Source of the DNA: Curtobacterium sp. ZW137
GTDB taxonomy: Bacteria > Actinomycetota > Actinomycetes > Actinomycetales > Microbacteriaceae
Assembly: GCF_003762905.1 (NCBI RefSeq)
Contig: NZ_RJKS01000002.1
Location: 790,039 to 854,038, forward strand
Direction: 5' to 3'
DNA: 64,000 nt
The notes beneath the pieces were generated by a model, which was not told where the DNA came from, ran no database searches, and worked only from the letters and a program-made list of their open reading frames with translations. The translations under genes were made by a program, and so were the position numbers. Positions 9,792 to 18,446 of the stretch are shown one piece after another; the stretch's first letter is position 1, and every line of letters starts with the position of its first letter.

Positions 9792-11663
9792 ATGTCACAA
9801 CACGGAACGCTCAGGGCGCTCGGCGCGACCGCCCTCGCACTCGCCACCGTCATCACCGGCATCAGCGCAGGGCCGGCTGGCGCGAACGCAGCCCCGCACC
9901 TCCGCGCTTCGTACGCCTACACGCCATCCGGTGTCACCTCGTCGGTGAGCGAGAGCGGCATCACCTACCACGGCACCCCGTCGTGCGGTGGGACCTGGGA
10001 CACCTGCAGTCTCTACCTGTCGACGACGACGACCCACACCGTCGGGCTCGGCGACTTGTCGAACGGTGGCACCGTTCCCTGGCCGGCCTCGATCGCCCCG
10101 GGGGCGACGGCGACGCTGTACGTGATGAGCCGCAACTTCTGGCAGTCCCAGGGACACCTCTCTCCTGCCGTTCCCATCACCGTCACCCGCCCGGGCAGCG
10201 TGACCCCGCCGCCGGTACCCGGCGGTGGGCTCGTCACCACCCCCGGGTACGACTACACGATGGACGCGGGCACCACGAAGAAGAACCTGCTCGTGCCCGT
10301 GCAAGCGCGGGCCGACCTGAAGATCTCGGACGGCACGCTCGCGCTGACCGCGCCGTCCGGCACGACGTTCACGCCGGGCCAGACCACCCTGCAGGGCCGC
10401 TACACCACCGGTTCGAACTTCGAGTCCGCACCGTGGCTGAACGCGGTCGGCGAGGTCTCGGCCGACGGCAGGACCTTCATCGGAGTGACGAAGGGGGCGA
10501 AGGACACGACCATCGCCGAGAACGCCTACATCGCCTGGCAGGTCAGCGTCGACGCCGCACCCGCGACCGACGACGGCACCGGAACGCTCGGCCAGCGCTT
10601 CGTCGGCTCCTCGAACCTCGGCTCCTTCAACGTCGCCGGGACCTCCCGGGTGGCGATCACCGGTGTCACGCCGCCGACGCCGATCGACGGGTCCTTCGAC
10701 CCGGCCGGCGTCGGCACTCCGGCCACCGTCCCCGCTGGCACTGTCCAGCCCGTGCACTTCGGCGCCACGGTCACCGAGAAGGTCACCGGCATGCGGGACA
10801 CGAAGGTCGTCCTCACGGCGCCGCGCGGTACCGCGTTCCCCGAGGGCGCGACGACGCTCACCGGCGAGTACGCGTCGGGAGGAGGGTGGAAGCGCACCGA
10901 TTCCCTACGCGTCACCGGTTCGTTGAGCGCCGACCGCACGACGTTCACCGGCACCATGCCCGACTCCGGCCACGGCTTCGAGCTCCCCACGGGCTACAGC
11001 GTCCGCTGGAGCGTCCCCGTCGCCGCTCCCGACGACGCCACGAGCGGCGCCGGTGACCTCGGCTTCACCGTCACGACCACCGTCGGCGAGAAGCCCTTCC
11101 GGATCACCGGCGCATCCCGCGTCACCGTCGAGCAGTCCGTGCGCCCCATCACCGCGAAGGTGGACTCGGTCGACGACGCCGCGCGCACCGCAGCAGTCTC
11201 CGGGACCGCGACGAAGGAAGCCGAGGTCCGCGTCGGCAACACGATCATCGCGAAGGCGGACACCGACGGGAACTGGTCCGGCACGGTCACGAACCTGGTC
11301 GTCGGCAAGCAGGACGTCAGCTTCGCTCAGTACCTGCGCGGCGAGGAGGTCGACGACACCACGATCCCCGTCGAGGTGAAGCAGCTCGAGCTCGCCCCCG
11401 TCACGGTGACCACGCGGACGGTCAGTCCCGGGGAGCAGAACACCATCACCGGCACGGGTGAGCCGGGGGCGACCTTCCGGGTCCTCAAGGCCAACGGCAA
11501 GGAGATCGCCCCTGGGGCACACGTCGTCGGCATCGACGGAACGTGGTCGTTCGACCACGTGGTCGCTGCAGGCTCCAAGCGCTTCCGGTTCGTGATCGAG
11601 CAGTCGAAGTACGGGCAGACCGTCCCGAGCGAGCTCTTCACCGTGCCGGCCGACACGAAGTAG
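9792..11663 (+). CDS. Secreted cell-surface protein with two copies of a novel domain and Ig-like modules
   Basis: A 623-residue exported protein. A signal peptide (TLRALGATALALATVITGIS, cleavage near ANA-AP, about residue 34) is followed by a short N-terminal module containing CGGTWDTC. Two copies of a roughly 140-residue domain follow, at about residues 150-290 and 310-455. The domain is marked by LTAPxGTxFxxGxTTLxGxY, VSADGRTF and GSSNLGSFNVxGxSRV. Two Ig-like modules close the protein (PITAKVDSVDDAARTAAVSG and TVTTRTVSPGEQNTITGTGE). No LPXTG motif or membrane anchor is seen, so it is probably released or held by the glycan. ATG 9792 has AGGAG at 9778-9782. No enzymatic function can be assigned. 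Confidence 0.85.
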   Translation: MSQHGTLRALGATALALATVITGISAGPAGANAAPHLRASYAYTPSGVTSSVSESGITYHGTPSCGGTWDTCSLYLSTTTTHTVGLGDLSNGGTVPWPASIAPGATATLYVMSRNFWQSQGHLSPAVPITVTRPGSVTPPPVPGGGLVTTPGYDYTMDAGTTKKNLLVPVQARADLKISDGTLALTAPSGTTFTPGQTTLQGRYTTGSNFESAPWLNAVGEVSADGRTFIGVTKGAKDTTIAENAYIAWQVSVDAAPATDDGTGTLGQRFVGSSNLGSFNVAGTSRVAITGVTPPTPIDGSFDPAGVGTPATVPAGTVQPVHFGATVTEKVTGMRDTKVVLTAPRGTAFPEGATTLTGEYASGGGWKRTDSLRVTGSLSADRTTFTGTMPDSGHGFELPTGYSVRWSVPVAAPDDATSGAGDLGFTVTTTVGEKPFRITGASRVTVEQSVRPITAKVDSVDDAARTAAVSGTATKEAEVRVGNTIIAKADTDGNWSGTVTNLVVGKQDVSFAQYLRGEEVDDTTIPVEVKQLELAPVTVTTRTVSPGEQNTITGTGEPGATFRVLKANGKEIAPGAHVVGIDGTWSFDHVVAAGSKRFRFVIEQSKYGQTVPSELFTVPADTK

Positions 11664-11692
11664 CAGCACGCGGCGACGATGCCGCATCCACG

Positions 11693-11728
11693 AGGGCCTG
11701 GGGCCGGCGCGAGCCGGCCCCGGGCCCT
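11693..11728 (+). terminator. Hairpin terminator after the 623-aa gene
   Basis: A 16-base stem (11693-11708 with 11713-11728) containing one T/G pair, closed by a GCGA tetraloop, 30 bases after the stop codon. There is no T-run, as is common in high-G+C actinobacteria. Confidence 0.7.
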
Positions 11729-11768
11729 CTGCCGCGCACGGCCGCCTCGTGGAGACGATCGCACTCGG

Positions 11769-11806
11769 TATGTTGATATCTGTATGATGTGTGTGATATT
11801 TTCTTG
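11769..11806 (+). promoter_or_regulatory. GATAT-core upstream element of the 865-aa secreted protein gene
   Basis: GGTATGTTGATATCTGTAT (11767-11785) followed by GTGATATT (11793-11800). It aligns closely with the element at 9706-9724, so the two paralogous secreted-protein genes have related control regions. It lies 104-135 bases before ATG 11904. Confidence 0.5.
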
Positions 11807-11903
11807 GAACGCGGCAAGCCTCCCGGATGGGCCGCGTGTCTCCTGTTACCCGACCCGGCCACCCGACACCACGGCACCGGGCCATCACAGAAAGCACACA
11901 CCC

Positions 11904-14501
11904 ATGCGAAAGCACAAGACCCTCAAGGCGTTCGGCGCGACGGCGCTCGCCGCAGCCACCGTCGCCTCCGGCCTCAGTTTCGGCGCTACCGCCGCCTCCG
12001 CCTCCGCAGCCCCGACCTCGACCGCAGCCACGGAGCGATACGAACCGTTTGTGTACACAGCGAACAAGAATTGGTATGCCGGCGTCGTCCAGAAGAGCCC
12101 GGAATGGGCCCACGACTTCAAGTGGGTTAAGTACCCGACGGAAGCGGCCGCTCGTGCGGCTGCAGTCAAGATCAGCGTGCCGGCCATCGGCACCCCGAGC
12201 ACCCTCAAGGTCGAAGGCCAGGACCTCTGCCTCGCGCTGTCCAACACCGCGTTCGTGGGCTGCTCCAGTACGAGCAGCGACCAGAAGTTCGTCCTCTCCT
12301 CGAACGGCCAGCTGGCTCCGCAGAGTGCGCCTTCGAGACTCATGTACTCGGAAAGCACGGGCACGAACATCGAGTTCGCTGCGGTAGGGACCGCGGCTGC
12401 GGTCCTTTCGGCGGGATGGACGAATCCCGTCGACAATGGCGGATTCGAGCCCTCGCCGGGGTACGACCACGAACTCGAAGCAGGCAAGTCGATGGTCATG
12501 TCGGTACCGGTGTTCACCACGACCGCTGTCACGGTGGAGGGCGGTCTGCTCGCGCTCCAGGCACCCGAAGGAACCACGTTCGCCAAGGGGCAGACCCTCC
12601 TGAAGGGCCGCTCCGGCGACGGGGGACGTTGGTTTGACTACCCGGCACTCAATGTCACTGGTTCGGTCTCGGCCGACGGGAAGTCCTTCCGCGCGGCACT
12701 CCCCGAGAACGTCTCGCTGCCGACCACGATGGTCTTCTCGTGGCTGATCAACGTGACCGCTGACGCGGATGCACCGGACTCGCACGGCCAGCTCAAGCAG
12801 AGCTTCGTCGGCACCTCGAACCTCGGCACGTTCATCGTGAACGGGAACACGAGGGTCACCGTGAAGGCGAGCAAGAACGAGTTCACCGCGGTCGGCGCCT
12901 TCGCGGACGACGTGACGAAGAAGGCCACGATCAGCGGCACCGGCGTGGACGGTTCGACGATGAAGCTCTACGCACCGAACGGTGACGAGATCGACTCGCA
13001 GACCGTGTCCGACGGGAAGTACTCCTTCTCCGTGACTGCGCCGGGCTCCGGTGTCCAGACGTTCAAGGTGTCCCAGACCACGGACGGCGTCGAGTCGCCG
13101 CAGAAGGACGCCCCCCTGGACTACGGCAACGCCGTGGCGATCACGGGTCCGGCCACGGGCAGTGTGACCCCGGGTGATGTCACCGTCACCGGAACCGGTG
13201 TCTCCGGGTCGAAGGTCACCATCACCGGTGGCGCGAAGACGGTCACCACCACCGTCGGCACGGACAACACGTTCTCCGCTCCGGTCGAGATCGCCCCGTC
13301 CAGCTCGATCACGAACATCACCGTGTCGCAGCAGTCCAAGGGCAACCTGACGACGACCGCAGCGGTGAAGGTCACCGCGGACGGCAAGCAGGAGGCCACC
13401 GGCACGGCCATCACCGGCCCCGCGGACGGCGTCTACGAGCCGATGAAGACCACCACCGTCACCGGCACTGCGACCCCGTACGCGACGGTCGTCATCACGA
13501 ACCAGTGGAACGTGTCGATCGCGACGGTCACCGCGGGCAAGGACGGCACGTGGTCCTTCGACCGTGTCTACGGTCCGGCTGCGGAGTACCAGCTCACCGC
13601 CACGCAGACCCGTCTGGACGGCAGCGGGAGCAAGTCCGCCGCGTTCGCGCTCGCACCGCTGGGTTCCTTCAAGAACCTCACGATCGACAACGAAGCACCC
13701 GCGACCTACACCGCCGGCAAGGACTACACCTTCACCGGTACCGCGACCCCGGGCGCCACGATCACGGCCACGAACCAGTGGGGCACGAAGGTCTTCGAGA
13801 CCCGCGCGAACCAGTCCAACGGCACGTGGACCTCGACCCGCCAGTACGGTCCGACCGCCGAGTACACCTTGACGTTCGTCCAGAAGGCTCTCGACGGCAA
13901 GACCGACAAGCGTGAGGGCTTCGTCCTCAAGCCGCTCGTCACCGAGACCCCGATGACGATCACCAGCCACAAGGACGGCGACTCCTACCGCCCGGGCTCG
14001 AACACCTTCACCGGCGTCGGCGCGCCAGGCGCCACCGTCACCGCCCGGAACCAGTGGAACACCGTGATGGGCTCCGCGACCGTGAAGGAGAACGGCGACT
14101 GGGCATTCGAGCGCACCATGGGCCCCTCGGCGCCCTACACGCTCACCTTCACCCAGACCAAGGACGGCAAGACCATCAACACGGTCCCGCTGAACCTCGC
14201 CGCCCCCGTCGTCCAGGACTTCGCCCTCACCAGCCCTGCCGCCGGTGACACCTACACGCCCATGAAGGCCACCACCTTCACCGGCAAGGCATCCGCGTTC
14301 TCGAAGATCACCGTCACGACCACCCTCGGCACCAAGGTCTTCGAGACCGAAGCCGACCAGAAGGGCGATTGGTCGTACACCCGCGCCTACGGCCCGACGA
14401 ACACCTACACGCTCAACTTCGACGAGACCACCACCAACGGCACCACCACCCGCGTCCTGAAGAACTTCATCTTCGCCCCCGACGCACCCGCCACGAAGTA
14501 A
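11904..14501 (+). CDS. Large secreted matrix/adhesin-like protein with tandem Ig-like repeats
   Basis: An 865-residue exported protein. A signal peptide (about residues 1-35) precedes a region with a ricin-lectin-like segment (GQDLCLALSNTAFVGCSS). One copy of the roughly 140-residue domain shared with the upstream protein follows (LLALQAPEGTTFAKGQTLLKG, VSADGKSF, FVGTSNLGTFIVNGNTRVTV). After two divergent Ig-like modules come four closely related repeats of about 80-90 residues from about 13400 to 14490. Each has TFTGxAxPxAxxxxxNQWxT, GxWxxxRxYGP and YTLTFxQ. The ATG at 11904 was chosen because it opens the signal peptide. Such arrays usually form extended stalks. No sortase motif is present. 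Confidence 0.85.
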   Translation: MRKHKTLKAFGATALAAATVASGLSFGATAASASAAPTSTAATERYEPFVYTANKNWYAGVVQKSPEWAHDFKWVKYPTEAAARAAAVKISVPAIGTPSTLKVEGQDLCLALSNTAFVGCSSTSSDQKFVLSSNGQLAPQSAPSRLMYSESTGTNIEFAAVGTAAAVLSAGWTNPVDNGGFEPSPGYDHELEAGKSMVMSVPVFTTTAVTVEGGLLALQAPEGTTFAKGQTLLKGRSGDGGRWFDYPALNVTGSVSADGKSFRAALPENVSLPTTMVFSWLINVTADADAPDSHGQLKQSFVGTSNLGTFIVNGNTRVTVKASKNEFTAVGAFADDVTKKATISGTGVDGSTMKLYAPNGDEIDSQTVSDGKYSFSVTAPGSGVQTFKVSQTTDGVESPQKDAPLDYGNAVAITGPATGSVTPGDVTVTGTGVSGSKVTITGGAKTVTTTVGTDNTFSAPVEIAPSSSITNITVSQQSKGNLTTTAAVKVTADGKQEATGTAITGPADGVYEPMKTTTVTGTATPYATVVITNQWNVSIATVTAGKDGTWSFDRVYGPAAEYQLTATQTRLDGSGSKSAAFALAPLGSFKNLTIDNEAPATYTAGKDYTFTGTATPGATITATNQWGTKVFETRANQSNGTWTSTRQYGPTAEYTLTFVQKALDGKTDKREGFVLKPLVTETPMTITSHKDGDSYRPGSNTFTGVGAPGATVTARNQWNTVMGSATVKENGDWAFERTMGPSAPYTLTFTQTKDGKTINTVPLNLAAPVVQDFALTSPAAGDTYTPMKATTFTGKASAFSKITVTTTLGTKVFETEADQKGDWSYTRAYGPTNTYTLNFDETTTNGTTTRVLKNFIFAPDAPATK
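13400..14490 (+). repeat. Four coding repeats of an Ig-like module
   Basis: Within the 865-residue protein, four units begin at about 13400, 13675, 13950 and 14215. Shared landmarks are TFTG or TVTGTA, then NQW or an equivalent, then G-D/N-W/T plus YGP, then YxLxF/A-Q. The repeats are similar at DNA level, so copy number could vary between strains by recombination. Confidence 0.75.
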
Positions 14502-14530
14502 CACCCACCACCAGCACCACCCAGCACCAC

Positions 14531-14570
14531 CCGATGGGCGGCAGAGCACACCAGCCCTGCCGCCCATCGG
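14531..14570 (+). terminator. Hairpin terminator after the 865-aa gene
   Basis: A perfect 14-base stem, CCGATGGGCGGCAG (14531-14544) with its complement at 14557-14570, and a 12-base loop. It lies 30 bases after the stop and 33 bases before the glycosyltransferase ATG. Confidence 0.65.
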
Positions 14571-14602
14571 CACGACCACACCTCCCGAACGCAAGGAACC
14601 CG

Positions 14603-15754
14603 ATGTCCCAGCAGCAGCAGCACACCCCCTGGTCCGGCGCCGTCCTGGCCTACCCGATGCACGGCCAGCGGAAGCTGTCCGACGAGGGCTACCGGACCCG
14701 CGACGGCCACGTCATCGAATGGCTCGGCCGCTCGTTCGGGTCCCACGGCGGCGTCGACGTCGTCTCCCGACCCGAGCCCGCGATCGCCCGACGCCCCCGG
14801 TCGGACCGCAGCCTCGCTCCGGGAACCCACCCGCACGAGACCCGCACATTCCGCTTCCCCAATCCCTTCTCCCGCCGACGCTGGTGGGTCACCGCCACCG
14901 CCGCGTACCCACGGATCGAACACATCGCGGATGCGACGCCGGCGATCGTCTGGAACCCGTTCACCGCGCTCGCGCCAGCAGGAGCGACACCGTTCGCCGA
15001 CTCCCGCGTGACGGTCCTCGACCTGCTCGACGACTGGTCGAAGCACTACGCCTTCGCGCCGATCGCGGCGCACGTCGAACGCGCCTACGCCGCGGCGTTC
15101 GAGCGCGCCACCCACGTCACGGCCAACGCCGAGGGCACCGCGGAACTCGCACGACGCTTCGGCCGGGACGACGTCATCCTGGTCCCGAACGGCTGCGATC
15201 CCGAGCGCTTCTCCCCGAACCACACCGCGACGGGCCCCACGACGGTCGGCTACGTCGGCAAGATCGGCCGTCGCCTGGACCTCCCCGGCATCGTCGCCAC
15301 CATCACGGCGCTGCCGCACGTGCGCTTCGTCTTCGCAGGACCGATCCTCGACGCCGAGTACCGGGCACCGCTCGCCGCACTCGGCAACGTCGAACTCCTC
15401 GGCGACGTGCACTACTCCGACGTCCCAGAACTCCTCGAGGGCTTCGACGTCGGCTGGGTCCCGCACCGGGTCGGAGCGGGAGAGGTCGGCGGCGACATCA
15501 TCAAGACGTACGAGTACCGCGCCGCCGGGCTCCCCACGCTGACCACCCCGGTGGCCGGAGCCGGCACCCGTGGCATCGACGGCGTCACCACCACGCGCAT
15601 CCACGAGCACGCCGAGGTCATCGGCGACTGGACCCGGAGCGCCACACGCGTCCCCCGCACCCCGACCACCATCCCGGTGGGTGCGACGTGGCGGGACAAG
15701 ACCGATCTCATCACCGACCTCCTCGTCGGCAGCTCCGTCGGCGTCTCCCGATGA
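14603..15754 (+). CDS. Glycosyltransferase (GT-B fold, WcaK/TuaH-like)
   Basis: A 383-residue glycosyltransferase. The middle reads RATHVTANAEGTAELARRFG and VLVPNGCDPERFSP, then YVGKIGRRLDLPGIV, and the C-terminal donor site has IIKTYEYRAAGLPTLTTPVAG. This pattern is seen in teichuronic acid and exopolysaccharide glycosyltransferases such as TuaH. The ATG at 14603 follows AAGGAA. It overlaps the next glycosyltransferase by ATGA, so the two are one translation unit and likely add consecutive sugars. Sugar specificity is unknown. Confidence 0.87.
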   Translation: MSQQQQHTPWSGAVLAYPMHGQRKLSDEGYRTRDGHVIEWLGRSFGSHGGVDVVSRPEPAIARRPRSDRSLAPGTHPHETRTFRFPNPFSRRRWWVTATAAYPRIEHIADATPAIVWNPFTALAPAGATPFADSRVTVLDLLDDWSKHYAFAPIAAHVERAYAAAFERATHVTANAEGTAELARRFGRDDVILVPNGCDPERFSPNHTATGPTTVGYVGKIGRRLDLPGIVATITALPHVRFVFAGPILDAEYRAPLAALGNVELLGDVHYSDVPELLEGFDVGWVPHRVGAGEVGGDIIKTYEYRAAGLPTLTTPVAGAGTRGIDGVTTTRIHEHAEVIGDWTRSATRVPRTPTTIPVGATWRDKTDLITDLLVGSSVGVSR

Positions 15755-16785
15755 GGGTCACGCTCGTCGCCGCCCCGCTGATGGCCCGGAGCGGCGTGTA
15801 CCGCTCCGCGGTCGACCTCGTCACGACGGCGCGCGCGGCCGGCCACGACTGGCATGCGGTGCTCGGCGTCCGCCCGGAGGCCGCCGGCATCCCCGTCGAG
15901 GACGACCGGCTCACCGAGCGCGTCGTCACGGAGCACGGGCGGCACCTCCTGCCCGCGGTCGACCGACTACTCGACTCCGACGCCGTCCGGTCCGCCGACG
16001 TGATCGTCTCGCTGATCCCGCAGTCCGACATGGTGATCGCCCGGCGGCAGGACCTCCTCGCGAAGCGCCGCGTGGCGTGGGTCCGTGGGCTCCCGTGGCC
16101 CGCGGTCGGGGAACAGCACGGTGCGCGCCGGGTCCTGCTGTCCGCGATGGAGCGCCGCGCCCTCGCCCGGTTCGACGACGTCTGGTCCACCACGCCGCTC
16201 CTCGAGGCCCAGCTCGGGCACTCGGGCCGCGGCAGCATCGTGCCGGCCGGTGTCCCGCTCCTCGCTCGCGGTCGCTCCCGCGCGGAGGCGCCGATCGTCT
16301 TCGCCGGGCGACTCTCCACCGAGAAGGGCGCCGACCTGTTCATGCAGATCGCCGCGCGCACGGGGGTGGACGCACGCATCCACGGGACCGGCGCGCTGGA
16401 GGCGGAACTGCACCGGGCCTCCCCACCGAACCTCGCCTGGGGCGGATGGCGAGCCGCTGGCGACATCTGGGCCGACGCCGGGGTGTGCGTGGTCCCGTCG
16501 CACCGCGACGCCTTCGGTCGCACCCCGGTGGAGGCGGCGAGCGCCGGGGTGCCCGTCGTGATGAGCGACCAGGTCGGGGTGGCACCGCTGCTGTACACGG
16601 ATACCGAGCTCCGCGACCAGCTGGTGTTGCCGATCGGCGAACCGGATCGGTGGGACGCCGCGATCCGACGGCTTCGGCAGGACGACCTGTTCCGGAGGCG
16701 AGTGGTCGAGCACGGGTGGGCGAACGCGCAGCACCTCACCATCGAGGCGTCGTTCCATGCGGCCGTCTCGGCCATGCAGAATTGA
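15751..16785 (+). CDS. Glycosyltransferase family 4
   Basis: A 344-residue GT4 enzyme. It starts MRVTLVAAPLMARSGVYRSAVDLV, typical of the acceptor domain. The C-terminal domain has IVFAGRLSTEKGADLFMQIA and VVPSHRDAFGRTPVEAASAGVPVV, the EX7E-type donor motif, near residue 265. The start at 15751 overlaps the previous stop (ATGA). Two nearby units, upstream (secreted proteins) and downstream (BY-kinase), are in the same orientation and probably share the polysaccharide programme. Confidence 0.9.
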   Translation: MRVTLVAAPLMARSGVYRSAVDLVTTARAAGHDWHAVLGVRPEAAGIPVEDDRLTERVVTEHGRHLLPAVDRLLDSDAVRSADVIVSLIPQSDMVIARRQDLLAKRRVAWVRGLPWPAVGEQHGARRVLLSAMERRALARFDDVWSTTPLLEAQLGHSGRGSIVPAGVPLLARGRSRAEAPIVFAGRLSTEKGADLFMQIAARTGVDARIHGTGALEAELHRASPPNLAWGGWRAAGDIWADAGVCVVPSHRDAFGRTPVEAASAGVPVVMSDQVGVAPLLYTDTELRDQLVLPIGEPDRWDAAIRRLRQDDLFRRRVVEHGWANAQHLTIEASFHAAVSAMQN

Positions 16786-16806
16786 CATATCAGGTGTTAG
16801 AATAAC
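16781..16806 (+). promoter_or_regulatory. GATAT-core upstream element of the BY-kinase gene
   Basis: ATTGACATATCAGGTGTTAG includes CATATCAG (16786-16793), the reverse complement of the CTGATATG found at 9712. It lies just after the preceding glycosyltransferase stop and 59 bases before GTG 16852. TTGACA (16782-16787) and TAGAAT (16798-16803) are only 10 bases apart, so they cannot form one sigma-70 promoter. Confidence 0.5.
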
Positions 16807-16851
16807 AAACGCAGTGACTCACACCCGACCGACGACCCGAGCGAGGCAACA

Positions 16852-18327
16852 GTGACCATCCAGGACTTCATCCGCATCCTCCGACGATCCTGGTTGCTCG
16901 TGACCGCGTTCGTCGTGATGGCGATCGGGCTCAGCGGCGGCCTTGCGGTCCTCACCACGCCGATGTACAGCACCTCGACGAAGCTCTTCGTCTCCGTGCA
17001 GTCGCAGGGCGCGACGGCCAGCGACCTCGTGCAGGGCAACAGCGCCGCGCAGGGCAAGGTCCAGAGCTACGTCGACATCGTCACCAGCGCCAGCGTGCTG
17101 CAGCCGGTGATCGACGAACTCGGGTTGAAGACCTCGGTGCCGTCGCTGGCGAGCCGGATCAACGCCAGCTCCCCCGTCAACACCGTGCTCATCACGATCA
17201 CCGTGACCGATTCCGACCCCGCTCAGGCGGTGAAGACCGCGACCGCGGTGGGCGAGAGCTTCAAGGACGTCGTCGGCAACGACCTCGAGGTCCCCACTGC
17301 CGGCGGCCCCAGCCTGGTCAAGATCGGGACGGTGCAGCCACCCGTCGAACCGTCGAAGCCGTCCTCCCCCAAGCTCTCGATCAACCTCGCTGTCGGGCTC
17401 CTCGCCGGCATCCTGCTCGGCACCGGCGCAGCGGTGCTCCGCGCGACGCTCGACACGAAGATCCGCCGCCAGGACGACGTCGAGGCCGTCACCGATGCGC
17501 CGATCCTCGGCGGCATCCAGTTCGACCCGGGCGCACCGAAGCGACCGCTCATCGTGCAGGTCGACCCGCGGAGCCCCCGTGCAGAATCGTTCCGCACCCT
17601 CCGGACGAACGTGCAGTTCATCGACCTCGACGAGTCCACGCGGAGCTTCGTCGTGACCTCGGCGGTGCCCTCGGAGGGCAAGTCGACGACCGGGGCGAAC
17701 CTCGCGATCGCGATGGCCGAGAACGGCGCACGCGTGGCGATCATCGACGCCGACCTCCGCCGTCCGCGCCTCGCGGAGATCCTCGGTGTCGAAGGCGCTG
17801 TCGGGCTCACCGACGTGCTCATCGGGCAGGCGGAGATCACCGAGGTCCTGCAGCCCTGGGGCCACGGCGGCCTGCACGTGATCCCCGCCGGGCGGATCCC
17901 CCCGAACCCCAGCGAACTGCTCGGCAGCGCGCGCATGCGGGTCCTGCTCGAAGAACTGACCACCGAGTTCGACTACGTCATCATCGACGCGCCACCGCTC
18001 CTGCCGGTCACGGATGCGGCCATCCTCAGCCGCCTGACCGGCGGTGCGCTCGTCATCTCCGCAGCCGGACGCTCGACCCGCAACCAGCTCCGTGTCGCGA
18101 TCGACGCGCTCTCGAGCGTCGGCAGCCGGACCCTCGGCATCGTCATGACGATGCTGCCGGCGAAGGGCGCGGGGTCCTACGGGTACGGCACCTACTACGC
18201 GTACTACGGCGAGCGCGCCGGCGACGACGCACTCGACCCGAGCGAACTCGTCCCGCGACGCGGGCGGCGTGCAGCGCCGGCGATGCCGAGGAGCGAGCGC
18301 CGGCTCGCCAGGCAGGATGCCGGGTGA
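16852..18327 (+). CDS. Wzz-domain tyrosine autokinase (BY-kinase), polysaccharide co-polymerase
   Basis: A 491-residue fused chain-length determinant and tyrosine kinase. A Wzz domain is bounded by membrane segments at about residues 14-35 and 175-197. The cytoplasmic BY-kinase domain has Walker A SEGKSTTGANLA (about 273-284), Walker A-prime IIDADLRRP (about 297-306) and Walker B YVIIDAPPLLPVTDA (about 375-389). A C-terminal tyrosine cluster (YGYGTYYAYYGE, about 443-455) is the autophosphorylation site. Such proteins set polymer length in Wzy-dependent export. GTG 16852 has GAGG at 16841-16844. No partner phosphatase is present in the window. Confidence 0.93.
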   Translation: MTIQDFIRILRRSWLLVTAFVVMAIGLSGGLAVLTTPMYSTSTKLFVSVQSQGATASDLVQGNSAAQGKVQSYVDIVTSASVLQPVIDELGLKTSVPSLASRINASSPVNTVLITITVTDSDPAQAVKTATAVGESFKDVVGNDLEVPTAGGPSLVKIGTVQPPVEPSKPSSPKLSINLAVGLLAGILLGTGAAVLRATLDTKIRRQDDVEAVTDAPILGGIQFDPGAPKRPLIVQVDPRSPRAESFRTLRTNVQFIDLDESTRSFVVTSAVPSEGKSTTGANLAIAMAENGARVAIIDADLRRPRLAEILGVEGAVGLTDVLIGQAEITEVLQPWGHGGLHVIPAGRIPPNPSELLGSARMRVLLEELTTEFDYVIIDAPPLLPVTDAAILSRLTGGALVISAAGRSTRNQLRVAIDALSSVGSRTLGIVMTMLPAKGAGSYGYGTYYAYYGERAGDDALDPSELVPRRGRRAAPAMPRSERRLARQDAG

Positions 18328-18386
18328 CCACCGGACTGGAGGTCCGGCGCGGCCCCGCAGCGCCCGGTGCGTCCGCGGTCTGACGA

Positions 18387-18431
18387 CACGACAGAGCCCC
18401 ACCCGCTTCTCGCGGGTGGGGCTCTGTCGTG
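18387..18431. terminator. Bidirectional terminator, 20-base perfect stem
   Basis: Bases 18387-18406 pair perfectly with 18412-18431 around a 5-base loop. It lies between the convergent BY-kinase gene and the polymerase/ligase gene and can serve both strands. It is one of the strongest hairpins in the window. Confidence 0.9.
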
Positions 18432-18446
18432 CGCCGGGCAGGCGCG

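Noticed and set aside
11769-11806. Riboswitch upstream of the 865-aa secreted protein
   Set aside because: No conserved riboswitch core or stable multi-helix fold is visible; the AT-rich element fits a protein-binding site better.
10905-14594. 1229-codon - strand frame opposite the two secreted proteins
   Set aside because: Gly/Arg/Asp-rich translation without domains, antisense to two well-formed signal-peptide proteins.
16782-16803. TTGACA and TAGAAT as a SigA promoter of the BY-kinase gene
   Set aside because: The spacer is only 10 bases, too short for a sigma-70-type promoter. The TTGACA is better explained as part of the shared AT-rich element.
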